From Dryas octopetala (taxonomy: Eukaryota; Streptophyta; Magnoliopsida; Rosales; Rosaceae): a stretch of 64,000 nucleotides of DNA. The stretch covers positions 7,564,001-7,628,000 of the forward strand of contig OY992832.1 of the NCBI GenBank assembly GCA_963921425.1. Reading direction: 5' to 3'. Shown here one piece after another: positions 1 to 11,391 of the stretch. The position numbers and the translations under genes were made by a program. The first letter of the stretch is position 1. The number at the start of each line of letters is the position of its first letter. The notes under the pieces were generated by a model. It was given only the letters and a program-made list of their open reading frames with translations. It was not told the DNA's origin and made no database searches.

Positions 1-536
1 ACGTTGTTGCTTATAAAAGCTAAATTTCTAAGTCCTGATGGCCTACCCTATCATGGTTTTAGCTAATCTAGGGCAAGCAGCCTTGTTGATTACAGTAAAG
101 GACCAGGGGTCTAGCGCTTTTGTTTTGTTTTGCCTAAGACAGTACAGAACAACAGAATCACAAAGAGAATTAAAATTCTCTTTCACCTACATGAGAAATT
201 TACCATTTCCATTTTCTAAAAACCAGATGAGAAAAAATTACCAATATATAGCACATCACTTGCACATTTAATATTTCCTCATTATGCTGATATCAATTTC
301 AAGGTGCTAAAATTTATTGCACATCACTTGTGTAGCTAATAACAGATACAAGATCACTAATGCAATCAGATATATCAGGTTTATGTCCTGCTGTAGGTAA
401 TTTTTGTGCATTGGGATGTACTTGGATGTACAGTATTAAAACCAAAAGAGTAAAGACTTCCTTACAGACACTTTATCAACAGGGGACAGCCTCCAAGAAT
501 TATCAGCGCTCACTGCTCAGATGGCAAGAACCATTC
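1..536 (-). other. Possible 3' UTR exon of the gag-like gene, otherwise no gene
   Basis: No convincing coding region is present. On the minus strand a good splice acceptor (TATATTGCAG) ends at 537, 80 bases beyond the consensus donor GTAAGT (616-611) that directly follows the stop codon of the gag-like ORF. The bases below 536 could therefore be a spliced 3' UTR exon. The rest is AT-rich with no recognisable motif. This is inference from splice-site quality only. Confidence 0.35.
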
Positions 537-616
537 CTGCAATATAATGATTAAAAAAATTAGTTCTGACATTTAACGTCTAAGAAATCATTGAATAGAT
601 ATTGCGTTAAACTTAC

Positions 617-1378
617 CTAATTATACATGTACATGGGTATTTTCAGAATCTTTTCTGCTTTTTTTTCAGCTTCAAGCAAATCAAGGTAAAATTCCTCCAA
701 TGGCGTCTCCCCTGGTTTCACAGACTTCTTAAACTCGTTGAACTCGTCAGGAAGGCCTCGCAGTGCATGTTTCATCACCTCTTCATCAGTAATCTGGTAC
801 CCTAATGCAGCTAAATTGTCTCGCATCTCTTCGATCTTCATCACATAGACGCTGATCGGATATTTAGCCTTCTTGATATTCTCAATCTGGCTCCTTAGGA
901 ATCTGATATTGAATTCAGATAGCTGACCGCACTTGCTTTCAACAACTTCCCACATGTCCCGAGACGTTGTGCATTTCGTGACCCAGCCCAGAAGAGATGG
1001 TGATAGTGTTGCCATGATCATAGTCATTATCGCCTTATCTTGTTTCAACCAAAAGACGTACTCAGCATCAGCCTCACTCTCGCTCTTCGGATTCGGATCG
1101 TCCGTGTACTCTTTCTTCGGATTCGGATCGCCCGCGGACTCCTTCGGATCACCCGCCGACTCCTTGGGCTGGGGCTTGCAATCGTCAGACGAATCGAACT
1201 CAGAAGACTCGGTCTCGTCATCACCGGGGCGTTTCCGGCTGCCATCGACGAACCCTTGAAGTTCGTATGCACTGAGAATTGTTGTGATCAAGAACCTCCA
1301 AGCTACAAAGTTCGTTCCATTCAACCGAATCGGGACTAAAAGGCCGATGTCAGACAAAAACACTGGCTTTTTCTCCAT
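617..1378 (-). CDS. Copia-type retrotransposon gag-like protein (253 aa)
   Basis: This single-exon ORF encodes 253 residues. The N-terminal segment (about residues 15-45, containing LNGTNFVAWRF) and the long helical region (about 110-245, with ITDEEVMKHALRGLP) match the general pattern of Ty1/Copia gag proteins (Retrotran_gag_2/UBN2 families), which coat retrotransposon RNA. A middle stretch (about 50-105) is acidic and internally repetitive, with recurring SAGDP and DPNPK units. No CCHC zinc knuckle, protease, integrase or reverse transcriptase follows, and I saw no LTR or primer-binding site around it, so it is a gag-only relic or a captured host gene. The stop codon TAG ends exactly at 617 and is followed immediately by the consensus donor GTAAGT, which suggests transcription as a spliced host-type mRNA. 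The ATG at 1378 is the first in the ORF. Confidence 0.7.
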   Translation of the reverse strand: MEKKPVFLSDIGLLVPIRLNGTNFVAWRFLITTILSAYELQGFVDGSRKRPGDDETESSEFDSSDDCKPQPKESAGDPKESAGDPNPKKEYTDDPNPKSESEADAEYVFWLKQDKAIMTMIMATLSPSLLGWVTKCTTSRDMWEVVESKCGQLSEFNIRFLRSQIENIKKAKYPISVYVMKIEEMRDNLAALGYQITDEEVMKHALRGLPDEFNEFKKSVKPGETPLEEFYLDLLEAEKKAEKILKIPMYMYN

Positions 1379-1608
1379 CTTTCATGTCCTGTTTGGGCAG
1401 TGAGAAAACAGAAGAGAAAATGAAGGAAAATGAGAGAGTGTTTGGTTTTTGGGGAAGAGAGTTGAGAATCTTGAGATCGATTTCTTGCTCTTTCAAACTA
1501 GTTTAGGCGGCAACTGGTAGAGTGGTATAACGGCCTTAACTAATTCCAGTAAGGCCTTCAGCCTTCTACTAATGATTTCTCTTAATGAATTTTTCTTCAT
1601 TATTTTTT

Positions 1609-1721
1609 TGTAATTTTTATCCCATCACTCGATTGGTTTTTTCTTAATGATATTTTTTAGTTTTTATCTCATCACTCGATTGGTTTTTTCTTAATGATAT
1701 TTTGTAATTTTTATCCCATTC
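1609..1721. repeat. 47-bp minisatellite, about 2.4 copies
   Basis: The unit contains ATCACTCGATTGG followed by a T-rich stretch and CTTAATGATATTTT. ATCACTCGAT recurs at 1624 and 1671, and TGTAATTTTTATCCCA recurs at 1609 and 1703 (94 bp, twice the period). The copies are nearly identical, so the duplication is probably recent. Confidence 0.85.
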
Positions 1722-1769
1722 TTTACATAGTGTAATATTTTAAGAATTAAAATCATTATTTTTTGAGAA

Positions 1770-2369
1770 AATTATGATTAAATACTAAATCTCAATAAAT
1801 TTTTTGTATAGCATGAAAACTATATAATATTTCAATTGAATTATCAAATTTAAATGTAGTTTTTTAGATTAAGTCACAAATCTGTTAGCTCCTTTAATTT
1901 GAGCCTTTTCCTTTGACATTTTTGTCCTTTGGCCCACATATGATGGGTGTTAGTTAAAATTTATAAGATTTTGACAAAATTACCCTTAAGGCTTTTATAT
2001 TATCTTGAAAATTTGCTAATGTAATCTCAACTTCACATTTAGTTGTGACTGTACGACACTCACAATTTCAAATTTAATTGTGACTGAACGACAGTCACAT
2101 CTAAGTTGTGAGACAGTCACAGTTAAGTTGTGACTTAATTGAATTTTTTTTAGAGAAATTATACAACAATATAGTATAAATAGATGTCAAAATAATACTT
2201 TTACTCAAAATAATACAGAGTATAGTAGTGTGAGTTGTCTCTTTCAATTTACCAAGACAGTCACAATTAAATTGTGACTGGATTGATTTTTTTTATTTTA
2301 TAATACAATATAATATAAATTAATGTAATATTATTTTTATTTTTTTATTGTAATGGCATGTGATGTAAT
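1770..2369. repeat. Dispersed repeat, copy A, with hairpin cluster
   Basis: About 600 bp here is closely similar, in the same orientation, to 45905-46516 of this window. It starts near GATTAAATACTAAATCTCAA and ends near GGCATGTGATGTAAT. Inside, TGTGACTG and its reverse complement CAGTCACA recur as inverted pairs at 2044-2064, 2079-2099, 2115-2135 and 2258-2280. The last has a perfect 10-bp stem and a 3-nt loop. No ORF, LTR, terminal inverted repeat or poly(A) tail was recognised, so the class is unknown: non-autonomous element, Helitron derivative or retrotransposon fragment are all possible. Confidence 0.85.
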
Positions 2370-3237
2370 AAGTTTAAAATCAATAAACCTTTTTTTTTCA
2401 ATTTTAGATTTAAAACCTAAAATTTAACCAAAAAATAAGTTTGATCATAAATTTACAATTGAGCCATAGTATTAAAACTCTCTCAAGATGAGGATCAAAA
2501 AGTGGATGAGAGCCATAGCATCCCACAAAACAAGTTTGATCGTCCAACAAAAGCACATCCCACAAACTACCATTCGTGGATTTTCATTTTAATACTTGGT
2601 TAAAGCAAGATCTTTCAACTTTTTAATGTCATCATGGCATGAAATAACAAAATAATCTGACGGGTTATACAGGTGCTGGATACAAGTAACAAGGAACATC
2701 CGGATTTTCCATTTGTATAATTGGAATTACTATTCTGTATCAGAGAACATATACAAGACAAGAACATCAGACAGAAATCATTTCCAAAATCAATTTTAAT
2801 ATTCAAAGAAGTGAGGGTGAGGGCAATTATATTATATATATATTGACAGGTCCTTGCTAAAGATACATGCAGCACTTGATAAATCCAACTTCTGCAAAAC
2901 CTAGCATTAGACAATTGATGAAAGATGAAATTTACTTGCTACAAGTTCTGCAAATGAGAACCTGCCCTTCCATTTTTCCTCATGTTCAAATAGAGAGGGG
3001 GAGAGAGAGAGGGCGGGTAGAAAGAGAAAGAAAGATGACACAGCAATTTCTCAAAGGTGGGGAAAAAAAATATCATCAGCCCTATTCAACAACACTGCCT
3101 TCTGCCTTCGATGATGTGCGCAGGGCCCTAGGATTACAGTCACCCAGCCAACCAACCAGTGTCTAGAATCCTTCCCGCCCGATCAATGTCGTGGAGTAAT
3201 GAGTTAGCCCAGTTAAATTGATCATTAAGAATTTACA
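2370..3237. other. Intergenic, including the 3' UTR side of the SAPS gene
   Basis: No gene is seen. The part next to 3238 is downstream of the minus-strand SAPS gene and probably contains its 3' UTR. It includes a short GA-rich stretch near 2995-3030. ORFs here are short and do not resemble known proteins. Confidence 0.5.
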
Positions 3238-4195
3238 TTAGTTCGCTTCCTTGTCATCTTGTTTATCACCTGTATCACCTACGGTAGCTTCAGAACTTGG
3301 ATTCTCATTACTTGATTCTGACAGCTCAGAAGGTTTTGAAGTTAAATTCTCAACTGATGTTTCATCTTGAGGTCCAGCAACAATTTCATCATTATTTACC
3401 AACGGGTCAGAGGATGATGGAGAACATTTAGCTGCATCTGAAGATTCCATTTGAAGCTCACCATTTGGTAGGGCATCAGAAGGTTCCCCAGAGTCCGAAG
3501 TCTCCCTCCATTCAACCCACTCAGGTGGTTTATCAGTTTCACCGGGTCCCATTTCCGTTGAACTGTTGGGCACATTAACATTCGAATCTTCTGATTTTGT
3601 TTCTGGTTCTGGAGAAGATGTTGCAGTGTCAATCAAGTCATCATCTTCACCCACAATGACATCATCGCTACCATCATTGATAACATTAGCCTCCCCCATA
3701 TTAGGTGATGGAGAAGCAAGAGACCCAGTTGAGCAATCATTTGCAACCCTGTCATCCTCAAATGCAAACCAGTTGGAATTTGTAAACAGAGAACCACTGC
3801 AAGTAGAAGACGTAACCATGTCAAGCAAGTCAGAGTGACAGATTTAGGCTCTCTCACACAAACAGTGGAAAGAACCCAAAAGCCAAAGGAATATAAAAAG
3901 GACAATTATTTTCTTCAAAAATTAGCCAAAAAACCAGGGAAGAAGAAGAATATATATAATTTTCTTCCAAAATTAATTCCCACAGAAATACTAAAGAATT
4001 TCTACCTACCTTTCCTGGTCATCTCCCAAACGCAATGAAGATATGACAACTTCAGCAGATTCATCATCAAAGTAGACATCCTGCCAAAATTCAATTTACC
4101 AACAGAAGCAAGAACTACGTTAAAGCTTCTTATAACTGAAAATCTGGACTTTACAACACTTAATTGTAATTAGACTGGATACATATTTACATATG

Positions 4196-4236
<41 letters not shown>

Positions 4237-7200
4237 GATGCTATAGTAAGAAAATGAAGGAACCCTGTTAGGGTACAAATTGTCCTACCAAAATTAAATT
4301 TTACACTAGCAACCTTTGGAATATGAAAAAACATATATCTTTTATGGAAAGCAAACATATACCTCATCATCTCGTTCAAGTGAGCCATGGCCCTGAAAAG
4401 CAAGAAAAGTACATTCACTCATCAGAACAAATAATAAGAAAAATCATCACCATCATCAAATAGGCACGGGGCAGGAAATAAGAACTACAGAAAAGAAAGA
4501 GCAGTTTGCTATATGAAGTCATTAACCCAAGTATAAGCACCAATTCATATGATTTGCACTAGCAGTGATAACAAATCAGACAGAATTAATAATGACGAAG
4601 AGTTTTTTTTTTTTTTTTGGTCTCAAGTATGATGACTGTTTGGAACGGCACATCAACATCTTCCCATTTCCTCAAGCATTACCAAGTTTATGAGGTGCAA
4701 CTGGGTTTCTTAGTGGTGCAATAAAAAAACATAGAAATTCCAGGCGCTGGAAATATTAACAGGCAACATCATCCAAACGTCCCAGGGGCCAGAGAATAAT
4801 GCAATAACTTTCCTAAAAATGAATTCAGAATCCTGGTGGTTTCATATATTCTGTGTATATACATTTCATAAGTTCAAACCATTCCATTATTTTCTTCTCA
4901 TCATCTCTTTGAAACTGTCCTTCCCCATTTTACCTTCATGCTGTCCTTTAATATAGTCATTCTCAAGATCTTTAAGAAAAATAAAAAAAATGATATTCCA
5001 ATTATTCTAGTCTTCAAGAAAAAATTCGTTATACAAGATTCAATCAAATCCATCTCACCAGCAAACAAATACGGAATGTACGTGGGCAAAGCAATTCAAA
5101 CATTTATTTTTCGTCACAAATGAATGGCATTTTTAAACACATACTCTATTTTTAAGCATATACTTCTAAAGGTAAGTAGGTAACCAAGTAAATCATTGTC
5201 TTCATAACTATTTTCCACCCAATCCAAAGAATAATTTCTAGCCAAAAAGATTTAAAAAGAAAAGGTAATAAAATAAGTACAAAAGGAATATCACATGATA
5301 TTGACTACCATCCCATTAATAAAGGATAACTACACAAGATATTGACTACCATCACATTTCTAGCTTATTTTTATCCTGGCCATTGTTTTCTTTCTCCCCC
5401 TTTGAATTGCCCCTTACAATGATATTACACACACACACACACAAAGAAAATTAATAAAATAAGTACAAAGGGAACTAAAAGCTTTCAAGGGGCACCTCAT
5501 CTAAACCATCATTGCTGTAAATGCCATATCGAAAAGCCTGGCTTAAGTTATTTGCGAGGGCTGCAACATCATAATCTCTATCTTGGTAATCATCATCATC
5601 GCTATCCCTATTACGATCATGCAATGCTGTAGGCCGCCTGTTACAATTGATTACAAAACGATTAGATAGCTGAAAAAAGATATCAGTAGAACAGCAGAGA
5701 ATAAGAAGAAATGAAAGAGGAAGAGTCGCATTGATAGATCGATATAGTTTCAAGGAGCTGAAAACGAACAATTTACTAGAAAGAAACTTCATCTCTTCAT
5801 GCGTGCAAAATGCACTAATAACTATATGTGATTTACCTGAGCTTTACTCGGGATATGCAATTGCAAATCAAATGAAAATGTGAGATGAAAAAACCAAATA
5901 CTTTTGACAGATAAATAAACATACCCACAGGCCCACTGATATACATTCTCCACTGTGTTACGCTTTGCTAGGACATTTGTCTGCCAATCGTTCCACTCAC
6001 TGTTTTCCTGTCAAAATAATTACAACTCTAAAAATCACACCGCAGTACTTTTTCTGGTGGCATCATGTTTGTGCTATTCTGTATAGGAAGTTTCATTTAG
6101 TTGGAAATAACTACATAACTCCATACAAAAGCAACCAAAAATGGAGATGGATAAATTTATGAAGCCAAAAAAAAAAAGGAAATCATATAAAACTAGTATT
6201 AACAAGGAGTTGTAGAATAAATGTAAGGAATAACAGTTAGGTATATCTTTTTTCAACTTCAACAAAAGTGCTAAAACACTAAAAAATTCCAAAAATACTA
6301 AACTTTTATAACAAAGTAAAAATAGCAAGGAGCCTAGGGGGACCCACATACAGAGTAAGCGGAAAATCAACAGAGAAAAAGTAGAAGTGAAAGGAGTCTG
6401 TGCACCACTAAAACAACCATCTAATACTGGGCTTCAGCCCATAACAGAATGCTTCACTTCAAGATATTTGTTCCATAAATATTAAACGTCAAAAACCAAA
6501 AAACATAAATATGAAGAAATAGAAATAAAAACCTGCAGATATGCCTGAATCTCGCTAATGTTATTCCCCAGCTGAATGAGTTTGTTGGATATACGAGTTA
6601 AATGTCCAATATTACCTATCCTTGGTGGGGATTTACCCTCAGCAGGAACTGTTGGCTGCAAGAAAAATGAAACAAAACAATGTTTAAATAGTGCTTCAAT
6701 AAACTACCAGTACAACACAAAAATATACATAAATTCTCTGTATATAAGATAACAATAATTCAAAATGTGAAGAAGCACCACCTTGTCTGAATCAGCAGCC
6801 AATTCAAAATTCTTTTCCTCTTGAAGTATTTTTCCAACAAGATCACACTCACGAAGAAGATGTTCAACAAGAGGAGCATTCTTGCTTTCCAAACATGATA
6901 CTAATATGTTTTCTATGTGGTGATGTACAAAGTTGTTATATGGATACCTGGAGTTGGAATAAAACCAGGGAATAATAAGGCCTAGTATCAAATCACTCTT
7001 TATCAAACATGAAAAGTTCTGGGCTTACTTAAAAAGCAAGTCTAAAATTCTTTGTACTGCTCCAAGACTAATCAATTCCTTCTCGGCAGCTTCACTACCA
7101 ACCGTAAGTAATACTGAAATGAACTCTACAACCTGAGAAGTTCCATGGTCAAGTATAAGCAGCATAAAGATACAAATATTGCCCTTAAGACACCAGTGAT

Positions 7201-10200
7201 AGTTGCATTACAAATTTAGAGAGTTTGTAAATATATCAAGTGAAATCCCATATAATTAATGATGCCCCAACAACACAGCGCAATCAAAAAGGCAATTTTT
7301 TGTGGAGAAATAAAGAAATTAAATAAATCAGAAACTAGTCAATTCTTAAATTACAGAAAGGAGGCCTTGAGAATCCCATAAAAGGAGTCACCTTTAAGCG
7401 ATGTTTTCCAAGGGGCGGCTGCAACTTTCCATATGTAGTAAACAATATATTGTCCACTGAGGAAACATCCAAAAGCTTCAGCAAATCACCTGCAGTATAG
7501 AAGCCTGATCAGTATTTACTTTATGATGATAGAAGAAAAATTACTCCTTCAAAAAAAAAATTCTGCTTCAGATTCCTATTGCCATAAAAAGGGGAAATAG
7601 TGACACCCTACACAGACATGAAAGTGTACGCATAGCAGTCGCATATGAGATCAAACTTGATCAAATGTAAACACTTTACCTAGGCTCTCCAGCATACCCA
7701 CAACAGTCTCGGGATTAGCAGTAACTGTGGATCCATGAGTCATTTGACGTCCATACATATGATAAGTTCCCAAAGTTAGCCTCCTAGGGTCTAACAAAGA
7801 GATGCATACCGACAAAGAGTTAACAAGAACAGATTTTGGCCGTGAATCCTCCAAAGCATGCCGAAACAATCTCCCTATAAAACTGCGTAATATAGAAAAA
7901 TGAACAATTAACACATAAGCTACAGCAGAAACGCTTGTATAATTCTACTAAATATAAGAATACAAATGCTACCTTGGGCTGGAGATTTTAGAAGAAAGTC
8001 CAGGTGGAGCAAACCGTGTTATAGCACAAAGTGTCTCCGCGGCATTAGCATGCACTTCAGGAGAATCCTGTAGAAATCATGCTCTTAAAAGTCTTTTCAT
8101 TAACAATTAACATTCGTAAAGCACAGCAAATAGATATTTACCAAGACTAGAAGTATAGAAAAAATAAACGATACACATGCTAAACTTTTTCCATACAGGC
8201 AATTCAAAAATGCACAGCCTTTTCCTTTTTTTTTTTAGTATAGAAACAATAATAATGATAACAACAAATAATTTTTATAAATTAAAAATAAAAAAGACAC
8301 CCGTGGGTTTGCATAAATATTCAGTCTCAAAAATATAGTTTATATGTAAAACAAATCACTTACCGAAGAGCTGAACTTATCCACAATCATCTCTAGCACA
8401 TCAGTATCTTGTATCCAGTGCATTGCTTCCATATAGTTTGAATACATGTGTTCATCAGCACCAACCAGACGAATCAAAACCTGTACAACAGATAAATCAG
8501 GTTTTCAAGAACCACCCTGCCTAACTGAGGACAATCAATAAAAAGTACACCAATATTTAATAGCCAACAGATTTTTTCTTACAGTAAGGGGTGATATGAA
8601 AGCTCAAGATGCTAATTACTGTTGTATAAAAGTTCCAAACACCAGAATGACAAACAAAGTTGAGCAACAACCAACCTCCATGATGGATGTAATTCCAATC
8701 AGATCAACTAGCTTCTTGATAATTTCCGGATGACCCTGGATGCCCATATAAGAAAAGTACATCGGTTCAACAATACTTTCGGAAAATAATTTTAAAATTC
8801 AATGTATTTCCCTTTTATCCTAACCCCCCCCCCCAAATGGCTCATGTCACAACAAAGTTAAGGAAAATAATGCATAAGCAGAAGGGATTTTCAAAAGAAA
8901 CACAAAAAACATATTAATGGACTTACCTGAATATAGTGCAGAAAGGGAACCGCCTTGCGCAAAAGCAGGCAAACGACAACCTAGGATGGACAAATTAACA
9001 TAAATAAAAACCCAGGTAATATGCTACTGAAATTTTCTTACACAAAATAAATTTTATTGAAAAAAAAACCGAGAAAAAAAAAGGGGGAAGAAAAAATTAC
9101 TTTCTTGCCAAAATATGAAGATATCATTTAGAAGTTCAACAAAGCAATACCTTGCTAAAGTACCCGGCCAAGAGTGTGCTATGTGAATTATTTGGTTCCA
9201 AAAAGGAGAACAACAAGTTCATCAACTGCCAACATGAATAACCAAGAGGTTAAAAAGCTGAATTCTTTATACATTCTTCAAACTTTCAACCAGAGGCAAT
9301 GACATTGAATAGTTTGAGCTACTAACCTCCTCATCCTCTACCAATGTTTTGAGTATGATATCAACTTCACAAGTAAATATCTCACATGCAATAAAAGGAA
9401 ATCTGTGAAACAATAATTGACAAGATCAATCAAATAGGTAGAGAAAAACATCAAGGCTCATGTTTACATGTACGCTAAAAGCAACCTACTTGAAAGTTCG
9501 CCTCTTTTCAGTATCCTCGGGAGTTTCTTCAACAATGTATCGTATGAGTTGCTCAACCTGGGCTCTTTCTCGCAAACTGCAACACAGGGCAGCACAAAAT
9601 AAAAAAATAAAAGAAAATAACTGATGTAGAAAAATGAAAACAAGTCTTTTAGATGGTTAAGCACATAAAGAACACAACAGGACTAAAGAATGAAAATAAC
9701 ATTTTTATATTATTAGGACGAATCAGAGTGACGACAATTTTATATTTTTTTCCAGAGAAAAAAGGTTACAAAAACACTAATCTGCTCAAATTTCGAAATG
9801 AAAATTTATAAAATAAAAATGAATTCTATCCATTTGGAAAAGAAATCATAAGAAAGTTTTTAAGGTAGACATTTTGAATAGGCATGGAAATCAATTAATC
9901 CAAGCTAAATCTCAGTTCAACACCAAGGATTTGCATCACATCCATCAACAGCAGTGTTACAACTATACTTTCTCCTTTAAACCCATTGACCTATCACACA
10001 TATCAACACGAGATATTATTTTTATAAAAAAGTTCTGAAAATCAAACCTCCAAATATATAGTTGCTAATGATACGCATAAATTTTTGAAAGGAAACTAAA
10101 AATTCTGAAGAAAATTTTATTTTTTGGCTGGAGAAAGGGGTTGAGAAGGAAGTGTTCAATTTATGCTTTCACCTTTAAACCCATTGATCTATTGGCACAT

Positions 10201-11391
10201 CCATGCATATGTAAACATAACATCATTTATGGCAACACATGACCAGTAGCTCTCTTCGAAATACACTAACCATAAAAATAGAAACCCTATATTACATTAT
10301 TACCTCACTCATTGAAGCACAATAGTAACAAAGAGTCAACAAATGAAACCAAAAGATAAAAGATATAGGTAGTTTGGAAATGGAAGGAGCATTACAAATT
10401 GATTAGGCGCCCATTAAGAGCTTTGCATTCTTGAATGATTTCGTCTTCATCAAGAAGTTCTTCCAATGTGAAATTTTCCTTGTCCAGAATTGTCTCCACC
10501 TGAAACATAAAAACAGAATAAAAGGCAGAAGTTTGGGTAAAAATCAAGCAGAAAAAAAAGCTAGTCTTCCATATTAGTGAAAACTGGTAGTATAAATCAC
10601 CCTAAATAAGTTAATCGTAAGGTAAACACAAGCATAGGTGACATCTGGAAACCATCTCCAGCCCTCTAGAGAGGGGCATAAGACATATTGTAATTCAGAG
10701 CAGATATAACTGAATCTTCAAGGGGACTTTCTAAGCTACATAAATTCATGTCCTGATTTTCCGACCCACATTTTCAAAAAATCCCCATTTAGCAACTGTT
10801 AGAATCTAAGTGTAACATTAAAATTAGAACCAAAGCAACTATATCTTCAAATCCCATTTAACCAAAAACCTATACATTCTAAAGGCACTCTCCCAAGTTT
10901 AAATTGAAACAAGTAATTTTCCGATGACATTCACCAAGAGACTAAACCAAACAGGCATACGAAGTTCAACGATAACCAATGCAATAAGGATAATCTAAGA
11001 AATTAATGCCAACTGCTGCAGAGTGACATATTAAAAATATGTATACTAAACAACAAACCCCAATTCCGGATCCAGTACATTCTTGAAGAAATGACACCTA
11101 CGCTAATTTCAACATGAAATTCAATTGCCAAGCCCCCCAGGAGTTGGCATACAATAATACTTCCTGGGATCCAACATCCCAAATTCTATTTCTGATCCCA
11201 CATTTTCTCACCAGCCAAACAGAGAATTAAGAAAAAATCAATAAAACCTCGTCAAGATTCAATCCAAATATATTACAAAGAATCAATCACTGTACCATAT
11301 ACCCAATAACAAAACAACACAAAACAATAAGAAACGACGTCGCCTAACTCACCGGAGACGCAGTGGACAAGCCGGCCATACGCCAAAACAT
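3238..11391 (-). CDS. SIT4 phosphatase-associated (SAPS) protein, PP6 regulatory subunit-like, 761 aa
   Basis: Exons on the minus strand: 11391-11353, 10499-10396, 9576-9490, 9402-9327, 9225-9151, 8980-8927, 8735-8676, 8480-8364, 8067-7973, 7882-7680, 7489-7392, 7132-7029, 6947-6782, 6655-6533, 6007-5925, 5637-5496, 4392-4363, 4080-4010, 3796-3238. They sum to 2286 bp in one frame, 761 residues, starting MFWRMAGLSTASP. The N-terminal two thirds is a helical-repeat SAPS domain, with stretches such as EELLDEDEIIQECKALNGR and HHHIENILVSCLES. The family binds Sit4/PP6-type Ser/Thr phosphatase catalytic subunits and directs them to substrates. The last exon encodes a 186-residue acidic, Ser/Thr/Glu-rich, probably disordered tail. 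Exon 17 is only 30 bp. An (AG)18 microsatellite lies in the intron at 4199-4234. The ATG is the first in exon 1 and is followed by a good donor, CCG then GTGAGT. Confidence 0.93.
4199..4234. repeat. (AG)18 microsatellite in a SAPS-gene intron
   Basis: A pure AG/CT dinucleotide run lies in the intron between the 30-bp exon and the 71-bp exon of the SAPS gene. It is a likely length-polymorphic marker. Confidence 0.95.

Noticed and set aside
1501..1545. tRNA-like or primer-binding-site-like sequence GGCAACTGGTAGAGTGGTAT
   Set aside because: It has no D-arm, anticodon arm and T-arm pattern, and no TGGTATCAGAG-type primer-binding site or LTR boundary next to it.
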